Part shown: positions 42,804-51,985 of the stretch, piece by piece
Layout: every line of letters begins with the position of its first letter
Position numbering within the stretch: position 1 is the stretch's first letter
Notes under the pieces: model-generated
Seen by the model: the letters and a program-made list of their open reading frames with translations, nothing else
Told to the model about the DNA's origin: nothing
The model's database searches: none
Assembly: GCF_001580455.1 (NCBI RefSeq)
Contig: NZ_CP010951.1
Coordinates: forward strand, 2,753,001 to 2,817,000
Source: Ramlibacter tataouinensis
Lineage (GTDB): Bacteria; Pseudomonadota; Gammaproteobacteria; Burkholderiales; Burkholderiaceae_C
DNA length: 64,000 bases
Direction: 5' to 3'
Position numbers and translations under genes: made by a program

Positions 42804-43649
42804 GTGGCCAAGACAAACCGAAAGCAGGGCAGCCTGATCAGTCTCATCATCCGGCGCAGCCGGGAAGAACGTCTCGCGCAATCGGCGGGCGCCCTCGCCT
42901 TCACGACAGCGGTGTCCATGGTGCCGCTGCTTGCGGTGAGCTTCGCTTTGTTTGTGCGCATCCCGGCTTTGCGCACTATTGGTGAAGCGATCCGCGAACA
43001 CCTGCTCCGTGGCCTGCTGCCGGCCGACATCACCAAGACGGTCCTGAAGCACCTGGCGCAGTTCACGGGCAATGCCAGCGGGCTCACGCTCGTGGGTTTC
43101 GCGGCGCTGCTGGCGTCGGCCTTCGCGCTTCTCCTGAGCGTGGAGAACACCCTCAACCGGATCTGGCGGGTGAAGAAGCCGCGCCCGGTTCTCCGCCGGT
43201 TGGCCCTGTACGCTGCAATGCTGCTTGCTACGCCCATGATCGTCGGTGCGAGCTTATGGGCCACGTCAAATTTGCTGGCGGCCTCCGGCGCGCTGATGGT
43301 GACGCGATCGGACTGGGTGACGCACGCCCTGAACCTGGGACCCGTGGTGCTGGGCGCTTCCGGCTTCGGTTGCCTGTTCCGCTTCGTGCCGCACATAGCT
43401 GTGCCATGGCGCAATGCGATCGCGGGCGGCCTGCTCGCCGGCATCGCCTTCGAGTTCGGCAAGCGCGGCTTCGCGATTTACCTCGCCAACGTGCCCACCT
43501 ATCGCACGGTCTACGGCGGTTTCGCGCCTCTGCTAGCCTTCCTGGTGTGGGTGTACTACTCGTGGTTCATCACGTTGGCAGCGGCGCTGGTCAGCGCCAG
43601 CATGCAGCGCACTGATGCGCAGGCGGGGCGTCGGCTGTCGCGGGCATAG
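42804..43649 (+). CDS. YihY/BrkB family inner-membrane protein
   Basis: 281 residues from a GTG at 42804; an ATG at 42738 would add 22 residues that look non-native. The first 40 residues are basic, then six TM helices follow: AGALAFTTAVSMVPLLAVSFALF, LTLVGFAALLASAFALLLSV, RLALYAAMLLATPMIVGA, GPVVLGASGFGCLFRFVP, AIAGGLLAGIAFEFGK and the C-terminal FAPLLAFLVWVYYSWFITL. The signature R-x-x-x-YGGFAPLLAF-VW-YYSW is diagnostic of the family (YihY, BrkB), which was once called RNase BN by mistake. Function not established; possibly a transporter or envelope protein. Stands alone. Confidence 0.88.
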   Translation: MAKTNRKQGSLISLIIRRSREERLAQSAGALAFTTAVSMVPLLAVSFALFVRIPALRTIGEAIREHLLRGLLPADITKTVLKHLAQFTGNASGLTLVGFAALLASAFALLLSVENTLNRIWRVKKPRPVLRRLALYAAMLLATPMIVGASLWATSNLLAASGALMVTRSDWVTHALNLGPVVLGASGFGCLFRFVPHIAVPWRNAIAGGLLAGIAFEFGKRGFAIYLANVPTYRTVYGGFAPLLAFLVWVYYSWFITLAAALVSASMQRTDAQAGRRLSRA

Positions 43650-43792
43650 GCGCCACCATGTCCGCTTCCGGCTAGGCTGTCCTGTTGCGTGTTGGCGCCC
43701 ATTCACGCCGACGGCGGGCTAAGCGTACCCGCACAGCGATTTCGCATGCATGACGACATGCAGCGACCACTTTCAAACCAATTTGCAGAGAG

Positions 43793-44557
43793 TTAGGGAA
43801 TCAACACACCGCCATCAATGGGCAGCGTGTGCCCTGTCGTGAATGAAGCGCGTTTCGAGCACAGCCAGATCACGGCCTGGGCCACTTCCTCCGGTTCGCC
43901 CAGTCGTCCAACGGGATGCCGGGCCAGCATCATGGCGCCCAGCTGGGTGTCCTTGTTGAGAAACCCTGCTCCCTCCGTCAACGGAGTCTTGATGACAGCG
44001 GGTGCTACTGCATTGATGCGAACTCCCTTGTCGGCATATTCGAGCGCCGCCGCCTTGGTCATCCCGACTACGCCATGCTTGCTGGCGTAATAGGCGACGC
44101 CGACTCGTCCGCCGACGAGTCCGGCAACAGACGACATGTTTACGATGGCGCCCTTGGTCGCGACGATGTACGGCAATTCGTACTTCATGCTCAGGAAGAC
44201 GCCCTTGAGGTTGATCGATACGACCTTGTCGAAAACGTCCTCCGGATACTCGGCCGTCGGGACCATGTTGCCCCCAACCCCTGCGTTGTTGAACGCATAG
44301 TTCAGTTTTCCGAAGCGCTCGACCGTTTGCGCGACCATGCGTTGCACGTCGGCCGAAATCGAAACATCGGCCTGGACGAAAAATGCCTCACCTCCGGCAT
44401 CGGTCACCATCCGAACGGTCTCGCCTGATTCTTCGCTTCTTCGGCTCGCCACGACAACCTTTGCGCCCTCCGCTGCGAATGCCACCGCGGTCGCCCGGCC
44501 AATCCCGGAACTTCCGCCAGTGACCAATGCAACTTCACCCTCGAACATTTTTGCCAT
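43793..44557 (-). CDS. SDR family oxidoreductase
   Basis: 254 residues from the ATG at 44557. Classical short-chain dehydrogenase: cofactor-binding TGGSSGIG (near 11-18), NNAGVGG, the catalytic Ser in VNMSSVAG and the YYASKHG motif with Tyr and Lys, and a C-terminal FTTGHTLPIDGG. The basic ASRR after the second strand (VVASRRSEES) suggests NADP preference. Most such glucose/ribitol-type SDRs oxidise or reduce small alcohols or ketones; the substrate is unknown. It stands between two intergenic regions and belongs to no visible operon. Confidence 0.88.
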   Translation of the reverse strand: MAKMFEGEVALVTGGSSGIGRATAVAFAAEGAKVVVASRRSEESGETVRMVTDAGGEAFFVQADVSISADVQRMVAQTVERFGKLNYAFNNAGVGGNMVPTAEYPEDVFDKVVSINLKGVFLSMKYELPYIVATKGAIVNMSSVAGLVGGRVGVAYYASKHGVVGMTKAAALEYADKGVRINAVAPAVIKTPLTEGAGFLNKDTQLGAMMLARHPVGRLGEPEEVAQAVIWLCSKRASFTTGHTLPIDGGVLIP

Positions 44558-44948
44558 GACAGTTCTTTCCAAGAAACTCCGACAGGCCTGATCCAAACGG
44601 ACCAGGGGTCGTGGACGAATGGGTGAGCCGAGTGTATTCCGTGCGGAAATAGCTCAGTTAGATGCCGCTCGGCCGGGGACGCAAAACCGGGCTAATGCAT
44701 AGTTCGCTTTATGACGATCCACGAGCCCATCAACTCATTGCCGCATGGGTTTCTGATACCTGTAAGGAGTTACGACGACGGGAGCACGTAGCGAGAAAGG
44801 GGTGATCACGAGCGACTATCGGAGGTGCTGGCTCAGCTTCGCGCCGGTTCCATGTGGATTGCCAACAACATTTGATCGCCATGCTGAGCCATAGAAGCCA
44901 CCCGAAGGCGTAGGCTAGAGGCCTCGCAACAATGAAAGGAGGTGATCA
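44558..44948. other. Intergenic region, with a tRNA-like trace and a strong ribosome site at its end
   Basis: 391 bases. Positions 44643-44665 (GCGGAAATAGCTCAGTTAGATGC) look like the first third of a tRNA, but no anticodon arm or T-loop follows. At 44935-44947 the sequence AAAGGAGGTGATC is a perfect match to the anti-Shine-Dalgarno and belongs to the small ORF that follows. No other gene seen. Confidence 0.5.
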
Positions 44949-45017
44949 ATGTCTACGATCTTCAGGTCCGAGACGGATCATCGCCAAGCCGTAGGGACTG
45001 ATCCTTACGTCATATAG
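44949..45017 (+). CDS. 22-codon small ORF with perfect Shine-Dalgarno
   Basis: ATG at 44949 to TAG at 45015-45017, encoding MSTIFRSETDHRQAVGTDPY plus Val-Ile. The ribosome site AAAGGAGGTGATC (44935-44947) is fully complementary to the 16S 3' end with ideal spacing, and a strong terminator follows 21 bases after the stop. The peptide is hydrophilic with no TM helix. No similar gene is known to me. It may be a true small protein, a peptide-maturation precursor or the coding part of a small dual-function RNA. Its promoter is not obvious in the region before. Confidence 0.5.
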   Translation: MSTIFRSETDHRQAVGTDPYVI

Positions 45018-45038
45018 CCCTTCGTGGCTGGACCTGCG

Positions 45039-45070
45039 GACGCCCCTCGAACACAGGGGCGTCTGTTTTA
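45039..45070 (+). terminator. Rho-independent terminator behind the small ORF
   Basis: A perfect 9-bp GC-rich stem (GACGCCCCT / AGGGGCGTC, 45039-45047 and 45055-45063), a 7-base loop, then TGTTTTA. It has the plus-strand orientation and serves the 22-codon unit. Confidence 0.85.
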
Positions 45071-45274
45071 TGGCCAAGGCATTGGCCGAGTGGGACGGGC
45101 CTGAGCCTCAGCCCACGAGTCGGACGGCGACGGAGGCAAGGCCAAGGCTCAAGCTAGTGAGAGCGCAACGCGCAGTTTGCTGTCCAGCCCCAGATTGAAG
45201 AGAGCCAAGTCCGGCGTTCGGTGCTAGCTGCAAGGCGGATCCGAACGGCAGCGGTATTTGGTGGCCGGGCGCTG

Positions 45275-46213
45275 TCATGCGCTCGGCCTCGACTTTGTCG
45301 CGCGCGGTCGAGTTGGCCGCGCAGCAACAGGCGGATTGGCGACTAGCCAATCGTAGAGTGCCTGAGCGGCGACCGAGAAGCCACGATCCCTCCGGCGCAC
45401 CAAATGGATCTTCCTTACAAGCCCGGGCCACTGAATAGGTCGTGTCTCGAGCTCTGGGCCGTGAAACTGATAGAGCGCCAGCCCCGGGACAATGCTGATT
45501 CCCAGCCCAGCCTTCACCAGTCCGCTGACCGTTGCGAGCTGGTCCACTTCCAGGATGGCCGGGAAAGTCGCGGGGTGCGTGGCAGCGTCCACGTATTGGC
45601 GCACGCTGGACGTTCGCGAAAGATGGATGAATGAGTAGCCTGTGATGTCCTTGGGCCGCACGGTCGGCAAATCGCCCAGGGGATGACCCTTGGGGCAGAC
45701 CAGGTGAAACGTGTCGCTGCAGAACAGTTCGGCACGCAGTTCCGGAGTGTCTACGCGCGTCGCTGCCAAGGCAAAGTCCACTCGCCCACTGCGCACGCCT
45801 TCGATGCAAGGCTCAGACAGAACGTCGTAAACCTGCATCTCAATCCCAGGGTTTTCCCTGTGAAAGCTGGCCAGCACCTGAGGCAACCAATCTGCCGCCA
45901 GCGACGGCAGTAGAGCAATGGCGACACGCCCGCGCTTGCGTAAGGCGTGGTCGCTAACCCCCGCCAGAGCTGCGTCAACGTCGGCCAGGATCCGACGCAC
46001 GGACTCCTCGAATTCCTTGCCCTCCGGCGTCAGGGCCACGCTGCGCGTGCTCCTGTCAAAGAGCCGCACCTTGAGCGCCGTCTCCAGCTGCTGAATCAGC
46101 GCGGTGAACGCCGGTTGCGACAGGTGGCACAGCGCTGCTGCACGGGTGAAGTGGCGCTCGTCTGCCAAGGCTGTAAAAGCCCGCAGCTGCTTGGTGCTCA
46201 GATTGATCGACAT
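45275..46213 (-). CDS. LysR-type transcriptional regulator
   Basis: 312 residues. The N-terminal winged HTH is standard: LSTKQLRAFTALADERHFTR, AAALCHLSQPAFTALIQQLE, then LFDRSTRSVALTPEG. The rest (about 90-300) is the periplasmic-binding-protein-like effector domain with a RVAIALLPSLAADWLP start and VKAGLGISIVPGLAL. Divergent from the esterase/AtuA operon (46302 onward) with 88 bases between, so it most likely controls that operon in response to a pathway intermediate. The short gap contains TTGGATTAACCAATCAAAACC, with an ATTGGTTAATCCAA-type inverted repeat that could be the LysR site. The last 20 residues are basic and Pro/Arg-rich. Confidence 0.9.
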   Translation of the reverse strand: MSINLSTKQLRAFTALADERHFTRAAALCHLSQPAFTALIQQLETALKVRLFDRSTRSVALTPEGKEFEESVRRILADVDAALAGVSDHALRKRGRVAIALLPSLAADWLPQVLASFHRENPGIEMQVYDVLSEPCIEGVRSGRVDFALAATRVDTPELRAELFCSDTFHLVCPKGHPLGDLPTVRPKDITGYSFIHLSRTSSVRQYVDAATHPATFPAILEVDQLATVSGLVKAGLGISIVPGLALYQFHGPELETRPIQWPGLVRKIHLVRRRDRGFSVAAQALYDWLVANPPVAARPTRPRATKSRPSA

Positions 46214-46301
46214 TTTGGATTAACCAATCAAAACCTTAAATTTCTCGGATGAGATTGTTGTCCATAAAGTCGCCCCAGCGTCGTAAGAACTGGAGACAAC
46301 G

Positions 46302-48419
46302 ATGAGAAGGTTTCGCTTTCGTCCAACGGTTGCATTGGTCCTTGCCACAGCAACTTGTGTAGCCGTAACCCTTGCGGCATGTGGTGGTAGTGACAGCACG
46401 CCGCCCGAAGCACCACCCGTGGTGGTGGTCACCCCCGCCACATACAAGGTCAACATCACCAAAACCGAGGACGTCCCGGGTACCTTCGGCAGTGTGGGCG
46501 CCTATCAGCGCTTGACTGGCACCTTCACCGGCGAGGTCGATCCGAAGGACGCAAAGAACGCGATCATCCAGGATCTGTCCCTTGCGCCTCTGAATGCCAA
46601 TGGCAAGGTCGAGTACACGGCAGAGTTCGTGCTTGCGATGCCCAAGGACATGAGCAAGGCGAACGGTGTTCTGCGCTACGACGCGCCGAACCGTGGCGGC
46701 ACGGTGGCGATGGATTCGTACTTTGCCTCGCGCGGCTACGTCTTCCTCACCTCGGCCTGGCAGGGCGACGTGCCGGCCGCCGCAGGCAAGCTGACCTTGA
46801 CAGTCCCTGTCGCGAAGAATGCCGACGGTACTTCGATCACTGGCACCTATCGCGCCGAGCTGTTCCCGGCGACCAATACCACCAACTCGCTGACCTTGCC
46901 CGGCGGCCAGTTCAACGGTGCGATGGTTCCCTATGCGCCTGCCAGCCTGGACAACACGCTTGCGGGGTATACGCTGACGCGACGCATCAATGAGAGCGAT
47001 GCTCGCGAGTTGATCCCAGCCAGCGATTGGAAATTTGCCAAGTGCGACGCAACAACGGCCTTCCCCGGTACGCCGGACGGGGCCAACATCTGCGTCAAGG
47101 GCGGATTCGACAGTCGCTACATGTACGAAATCGTCTATGTCGCGAAGGACCCGAAGGTGATGGGCCTGGGCTTCGCCGCTGTGCGGGACATGGTTGCCTT
47201 CTTCCACAACAAGGACAAGGACGCAGCCGGCAACGCGAATCCTGTGTTCGGCAAGATCACCAAGACGATTGCTTCCGGCGTATCGCAGTGTGGCAACTTC
47301 ATCAAGACCTTCGTACACCTGGGCTTCAATCAGGACATCGACAACAAGCAGGTGTTTGATGGGGTCTTCGCCCAGATCGCTGCACGCCAGACGAACCTCA
47401 ATACGCGGTTTGCCGTTCCCGGCGGCGGCGGCGGTGTTCGGGGGGACTTCACGGCATTGGGCCAAGCCGGCACACGCGGTCTTGCAGCGGACTACGTGGA
47501 CGAAGTCTCGCAGCGCAGCGATGGCGGCATCCTGAAGCGCTGCACTGCCACATCAACTTGCCCGAAGCTGTTTATCGGTTTCAGCGGTTCCGAGTTCTGG
47601 GCCCTGCAGGGTTCGCCGCTACTGACCACCGCGTTCGGGACATCCGACCTGGTCCAACCCGCGAATGCTCGCATCTACTACTACTCCAGCTCGCACCATG
47701 TGCTCGGCCTGCCGAGCGTCCCTGCCAATACCAACACACCGCCTTTCGCCGTCGGCAACTTGTATGCCACCAATGGCAACACTGGGGTGGTGTCGGTCGT
47801 CCGGGCGCTGTATCAGGACCTCGAGGAATGGGTCGTTGCAGGCACAACGCCGCCCGACAGCCAGGTCCCGAAGATTGCCGATGCCACGCTGGTTCGGCCC
47901 GCCGCAGTCGCCTTCCCGTCCATTCCCGGCGTTACGTTCACAGGGCTTCATACGCGGTATCCGCTGCTCGATTGGGGTCCGAACTTCAAGGCAAAGGACG
48001 AGACAGGCATCGTGTCCCAGCTTCCGCCGGCATACCTCGGCCGTGACTACGCGATCCTCGTGCCGCAGGTGGACATCGACGGCAACGACAAGGCGGGCAT
48101 CCGCAGCATCGACGTGGCTGCAGGATTGGGCACGAACACGGGCTGGAACTACACCAACAAACCCGGTGTGACCGACCTTGCAGGTTCGCCATTGGCCCCT
48201 GGGCTCGTCGGCGCCTATTTTCCGTACCCGAAGACCAGGGCTGATCGGCTTGCATCGGGCGATCCTCGCTTGTCCCTTGAGGAGCGCTACGTCAACCAGG
48301 CTGGCTATGTTGCCGCGGTGACGGCCGCAGCCAACGATCTGGTGGCGCGGCGGTTCATGCTGCGTGTCGATGCCGACGCAGCCATTGCCTCGGCGGTCGC
48401 GAAACCTATACTGCCCTGA
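46302..48419 (+). CDS. Alpha/beta hydrolase domain lipoprotein (Abhydrolase_10 type)
   Basis: 705 residues with a lipoprotein signal: FRPTVALVLATATCVAVTLAACGG, lipobox LAAC. The protein is long and beta-rich in its first 250 residues, then has a GVSQCG sequence (GITKTIASGVSQCGNFIK) as a candidate Ser nucleophile (GxSxxG). The FAAVRDMVAFF segment before it and SQRSDGGILKR after it are typical of the family that I know as alpha/beta hydrolase domain proteins of soil proteobacteria. It would sit in the periplasm or outer membrane and hydrolyse an ester of the compound that the AtuA pathway uses. First gene of the operon. Confidence 0.8.
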   Translation: MRRFRFRPTVALVLATATCVAVTLAACGGSDSTPPEAPPVVVVTPATYKVNITKTEDVPGTFGSVGAYQRLTGTFTGEVDPKDAKNAIIQDLSLAPLNANGKVEYTAEFVLAMPKDMSKANGVLRYDAPNRGGTVAMDSYFASRGYVFLTSAWQGDVPAAAGKLTLTVPVAKNADGTSITGTYRAELFPATNTTNSLTLPGGQFNGAMVPYAPASLDNTLAGYTLTRRINESDARELIPASDWKFAKCDATTAFPGTPDGANICVKGGFDSRYMYEIVYVAKDPKVMGLGFAAVRDMVAFFHNKDKDAAGNANPVFGKITKTIASGVSQCGNFIKTFVHLGFNQDIDNKQVFDGVFAQIAARQTNLNTRFAVPGGGGGVRGDFTALGQAGTRGLAADYVDEVSQRSDGGILKRCTATSTCPKLFIGFSGSEFWALQGSPLLTTAFGTSDLVQPANARIYYYSSSHHVLGLPSVPANTNTPPFAVGNLYATNGNTGVVSVVRALYQDLEEWVVAGTTPPDSQVPKIADATLVRPAAVAFPSIPGVTFTGLHTRYPLLDWGPNFKAKDETGIVSQLPPAYLGRDYAILVPQVDIDGNDKAGIRSIDVAAGLGTNTGWNYTNKPGVTDLAGSPLAPGLVGAYFPYPKTRADRLASGDPRLSLEERYVNQAGYVAAVTAAANDLVARRFMLRVDADAAIASAVAKPILP

Positions 48420-48440
48420 GCGTGAGCTACAAGGACCATT

Positions 48441-49781
48441 TTGAGAACCATTCGAATTGGAGCGGGCGCGGGTTACTCTGGCGATCGGATCGAGCCCGCA
48501 ATCGAGCTTGCTCAGAACGGCCGTCTCGACTATCTGGTCTTCGAATGCCTGGCAGAGCGAACGATCGCTCTGGCCCAGCAGACCCGCCGGGACAGGCCCG
48601 GCCTGGGTTACGACCCGATGCTGGAGCAACGCATGCGAGCGGTGCTTGCTGTCGCGCACACCAACGGCACGCGGATCGTGACGAACATGGGGGCAGCCAA
48701 CCCGAAAGCCGCCGCCGCCAAGTGCGTCGAGGTGGCTCGTTCCCTGGGGCTGTCTGGACTGAAGGTGGCGGCCGTGACCGGCGACGACGTGCTTGATGTG
48801 ATTCGTCAGGGTGACTACCGCCTCGAAGAAACAGGCGACTGCCTGTCGTCGCTGGGCGACCGCGTGGTATCAGCGAACGCCTACCTTGGCACGGCACCGA
48901 TCGTCGCCGCACTCAAGGCGGGAGCGCATGTGGTCATCACGGGTCGCGCCGCCGATCCCGCGCTCTTCATGGCTCCGCTCATCCACGAGTTCGGCTGGGC
49001 CATGGACGACTGGGAGCGGTTGGGTCAGGCAACTGTGGTTGGCCACTTGCTCGAATGCGCGGGTCAGATCACAGGCGGCTACTTCGCCGATCCGGGGTTC
49101 AAGGACGTTCCTGACCTGGCCCGGCTTGGTTTTCCGATTGGCGAGGTCAACGACAACGGTGAAGTTGTCATCACCAAGGTGGCCGGCACCGGTGGTTGCG
49201 TCAACCCGGCGACCGTCAAGGAGCAACTGCTGTACGAGATTCATGATCCGGCGCGCTATTTGCAGCCGGACGTAGTGGCCGACTTCTCGAAGGTCCAGGT
49301 CAATGAAATTGGTGCGAACCAGGTGCGAGTCTCGGGCGGCCGGGGAACGGCGAGACCCGAGGCTCTGAAGGTTTCGGTTGGCTACGTCGACGGCTACATC
49401 GGCGAGGGCCAGATTTCCTACGCGGGAGCTGGCGCGGTCGATCGTGCCCAGCTGGCGCTGGAGATCGTGAAGGAGCGTCTGCGGCTTATGGGCGTCGAGA
49501 CCACCGAGCTCAGATTCGACCTGATCGGAGTGAACTCCTTGCATGGCTCCGCCTTGTCGCATGCGTCCTGCGACCCCTACGAAGTGCGGCTTCGCGTCGC
49601 TGGCCGGACGCCCTCAGAACGGGAGGCCTGCCGCATCGGCAATGAAGTCGAGACGCTCTACACGAATGGCCCCGCGGGCGGCGGCGGCGCAAGGCACTCA
49701 ACCAAGGAAGTGCTGGCCGTGCAATCCATCCTATTGCCTCGCGAATTGGTCAAGCCCTCATTCGAGATGATGGAGGCGTGA
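48441..49781 (+). CDS. atuA: Acyclic terpene utilisation AtuA family protein
   Basis: 446 residues from a TTG at 48441 with AAGGA just upstream, 21 bases after the lipoprotein gene. Family DUF1446/AtuA: start RTIRIGAGAGYSGDRIEPA, LDYLVFECLAERTIAL, a TNMGAANPKAAA loop, GRAADPALFMAP and the later ECAGQITGGYFADPG and GTGGCVNPATVKEQLLYE. AtuA is needed for citronellol/geranyl-CoA degradation in pseudomonads, but its reaction is not known, and many relatives sit in other acyl-CoA pathways. No acyl-CoA carboxylase or other atu gene is present here, so the substrate need not be a terpene. Confidence 0.88.
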   Translation: MRTIRIGAGAGYSGDRIEPAIELAQNGRLDYLVFECLAERTIALAQQTRRDRPGLGYDPMLEQRMRAVLAVAHTNGTRIVTNMGAANPKAAAAKCVEVARSLGLSGLKVAAVTGDDVLDVIRQGDYRLEETGDCLSSLGDRVVSANAYLGTAPIVAALKAGAHVVITGRAADPALFMAPLIHEFGWAMDDWERLGQATVVGHLLECAGQITGGYFADPGFKDVPDLARLGFPIGEVNDNGEVVITKVAGTGGCVNPATVKEQLLYEIHDPARYLQPDVVADFSKVQVNEIGANQVRVSGGRGTARPEALKVSVGYVDGYIGEGQISYAGAGAVDRAQLALEIVKERLRLMGVETTELRFDLIGVNSLHGSALSHASCDPYEVRLRVAGRTPSEREACRIGNEVETLYTNGPAGGGGARHSTKEVLAVQSILLPRELVKPSFEMMEA

Positions 49782-49782
49782 C

Positions 49783-50097
49783 ATGAAGCTGCGAGAACTT
49801 GCGCACTCGCGCACTGGCGACAAGGGAAACACTTCAAATCTCTCCTTGATTGCCTTTGACCCAGGTCACTACGACCACCTCAAAACGCACGTCACCGAAG
49901 CGAGCGTCAAGACGCTATTCGCCGAGCTCGTCAAGGGAGACGTCGTTCGCTACGAACTGCCGCAGCTCGGCGCTTTCAACTTCGTCATGAAGCTGGCGCT
50001 TGGCGGTGGCGTCACCAGGTCTCTCGCGCTCGATGCGCACGGCAAGTCTCTGAGTTCAGCGCTGCTCGACATGGACATTCCAGAACCCTCCGCATGA
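49783..50097 (+). CDS. AtuA-related small protein
   Basis: 104 residues, one base behind the atuA stop. The start KLRELAHSRTGDKGNTSNLS is the hallmark of the small protein that follows atuA in many genomes or is fused to its C-terminus; the rest has LFAELVKGDVVRYELPQLGA and FVMKLALGGGVTRSLALDAH. It should form one complex with the AtuA protein. Function unknown. The third gene of the LysR-controlled operon. Confidence 0.88.
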   Translation: MKLRELAHSRTGDKGNTSNLSLIAFDPGHYDHLKTHVTEASVKTLFAELVKGDVVRYELPQLGAFNFVMKLALGGGVTRSLALDAHGKSLSSALLDMDIPEPSA

Positions 50098-50158
50098 CGC
50101 TCACCCTTTCGAGGGCAGGCGTAGTTGCCGCCCAATCCCAACCCTTCCTGGAAACAAA

Positions 50159-51118
50159 ATGAACCGTAGAACATTGCTGGCAGCGCTGACTGCCATCCTT
50201 CCTTTCGCCGCCGGTGCGCAAGGCAGCTTTCCCGACAAGCCGATCACGTTCATCGTGCCATTTGCCGCAGGCAGCGCCACCGACCAGTTGGCGCGCGCCC
50301 TCGGCCAAGGCGTGACTCAGGAGACGAAGCAGCAGGTCGTGATCGACAACAAGCCCGGCGCCAACGCGTTCATCGGCGCGCAGGCCGCGGCCAAGGCCGC
50401 GAAGGACGGGTACACCGTGTTCATCACGACGAACACCACGCACGCCGCGAATGAGCATTTGTTCAAGAAGTTGCCCTATGACCCGGTGAAGGATTTCGAG
50501 CCGGTCACCCTTTTGAGCAGTGGCGGGCAAATCCTCGTTGTGAACAACAACCTGCCGGTCAACAGCGTGCAGGAGCTGATCAAGTACGCGAAAGCCAATC
50601 CGGGCAAGCTGTCATTCGGCTCCGGCAGTTCCTCCAGCCGCATTGCGGGTGAACTCTTCAAGCAGATGACGGGTTCGTTCATCGTGAACATTCCGTACCG
50701 CAGCAACCCACCCGCCGTGACCGACCTGATCGGTGGCCAGATCCAGCTGATGTTCACCGACATGGCGACCGGCTTGCCGCAAGTGAAGGGCGGGAAGGTG
50801 AAGGCGCTGGGTGTTTCCACCAGCAAGCGCATTCCTCTGGCGCAGGAAATCCCGACGATCGCGGAAGCGGGCGTGAAAGGCTACGAAAGCACGTTCTGGT
50901 TCGCAGCCTACGTGCCCGCCGGAACGCCGCCTGCGGTCGTTGCGCGCTTGAACGACATCCTGAGCAAGGCCAACAAAGGCCAGGCCGTGACGAACTTCTA
51001 TTCAAGCGTGGGCTTCGAGGCGCTGGGAGGCAGTCCGGACGACCTGCGGAAGTTCCAGGCAGCCGAGACCCAGAAGTGGGGAAAGATCATCCAGACCGCG
51101 GGCATCGAGAAAGAGTAG
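50159..51118 (+). CDS. Bug-type tripartite tricarboxylate transporter receptor
   Basis: 319 residues with a signal peptide (about 1-20, LLAALTAILPFAAGAQG). The mature protein is a periplasmic solute-binding protein of the TctC/Bug family: FPDKPITFIVPFAAGSATDQ, KPGANAFIGAQAAAKA, then FFITTNTTHAAN-type loop, YRSNPPAVTDLIGGQIQLMF and the C-terminal KWGKIIQTAGI. It usually works with TctA/TctB, but Burkholderiales carry hundreds of orphan Bug proteins; no TctAB genes are in this window. Last gene of the operon; it probably binds the organic acid handled by the upstream enzymes. Confidence 0.93.
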   Translation: MNRRTLLAALTAILPFAAGAQGSFPDKPITFIVPFAAGSATDQLARALGQGVTQETKQQVVIDNKPGANAFIGAQAAAKAAKDGYTVFITTNTTHAANEHLFKKLPYDPVKDFEPVTLLSSGGQILVVNNNLPVNSVQELIKYAKANPGKLSFGSGSSSSRIAGELFKQMTGSFIVNIPYRSNPPAVTDLIGGQIQLMFTDMATGLPQVKGGKVKALGVSTSKRIPLAQEIPTIAEAGVKGYESTFWFAAYVPAGTPPAVVARLNDILSKANKGQAVTNFYSSVGFEALGGSPDDLRKFQAAETQKWGKIIQTAGIEKE

Positions 51119-51223
51119 GTAGCGAAGTCGCTCCGAATCGAAGCGCAAGGGTGCCCTTTGAGCCGAAGGTGAGCGTAGACAGCTTCGACGCAGCGTGTCG
51201 GGGCGCTTACCGATAGGCTGAGG

Positions 51224-51985
51224 CTAGCTGCGGTCACGTGGGTGCTGTACGCCGCCGCGATGCGACATCAACGTCAACCCGATCAACCTTGACACCACTC
51301 CCGCCAAGTACATCACGCCGACAAACATCTCCACCGCTGCCAGCATGCGCGCATGCGTGGTGATTGGGATCACGTCGCCGATGCCGGTGCTCGACAGCAG
51401 TGCGAAGCTCATGTACATCAGTTCGGTCCAGGTGCGCTGCTCTTGCGGATTGACGGCCGCCGCGAAGCTGCCCGGCTGGAGGGTCTGCATCAACAAGAAC
51501 AGGTAGGCGAAGCCCCAGGCCAGCAGCGTGAAGGTCGCGCCGGCGGCGAAGAGCTCATCGGTGGTCGCGTGCCAGTCGGCCATCATGTAGGCGATCAGAC
51601 TGGATGCGGCGTAGAAGTAGAACACCGCCTCCAGCGCCGCTGACCACGGCAGCAGGTGCGGCATGCCGAACAGTGCCTGCAGCGCAAGCAACCCCACCGC
51701 CGGCAGCGCGATGCCGCCGGCGACCCAGTTCAGACCTGGCGTGCGGCGCACCATGGCCGTCGTGATGACCAGCACGACGATGCCGAACACACCCAGCCCG
51801 ATGCGGCCCCCGTCCGTGTTTTCGATGAATGGGTACAGCAGCATCCCGGCGATCTGCACGAGCAAATTGCCGACGGATGACGACGCGTATGGTCGAGCCA
51901 GCGGAAGACGTGCATCCGCGCATTGTGCGGGTTGGCCGCGCGTCCTCTCGCGGGGATGCTGCGAGCAGCCGGTCGTCGGTGCCAT
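51224..51985 (-). CDS. Two-pore-type ion channel domain protein
   Basis: 253 residues by the ATG at 51985, but the first about 35 residues do not look native and the true start may be downstream or frameshifted. Five or six hydrophobic segments: LLVQIAGMLLYPFI, GLGVFGIVVLVITTAMV, WVAGGIALPAVGLLALQAL, AALEAVFYFYAASSLIAYMM and LLAWGFAYLFLLMQTL. The last pore region reads LSSTGIGDVIPIT, a potassium-channel filter (T-x-G-x-G variant STGIGD), followed by AAVEMFVGVMYLAGVVSRLI as the inner helix. An inner-membrane cation channel without a visible regulatory domain. Confidence 0.78.
   Translation of the reverse strand: MAPTTGCSQHPRERTRGQPAQCADARLPLARPYASSSVGNLLVQIAGMLLYPFIENTDGGRIGLGVFGIVVLVITTAMVRRTPGLNWVAGGIALPAVGLLALQALFGMPHLLPWSAALEAVFYFYAASSLIAYMMADWHATTDELFAAGATFTLLAWGFAYLFLLMQTLQPGSFAAAVNPQEQRTWTELMYMSFALLSSTGIGDVIPITTHARMLAAVEMFVGVMYLAGVVSRLIGLTLMSHRGGVQHPRDRS

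Noticed and set aside
44643..44720. tRNA-like start (GCGGAAATAGCTCAGTTAGATGC)
   Set aside because: The acceptor and D-arm resemble a tRNA, but no anticodon stem, T-loop or closing acceptor strand follows. At most a fragment; chance is possible.
45108..45809. 233-residue minus-strand frame over the LysR gene
   Set aside because: Lies in another frame of the clearly coding LysR gene; a shadow frame of GC-rich DNA.
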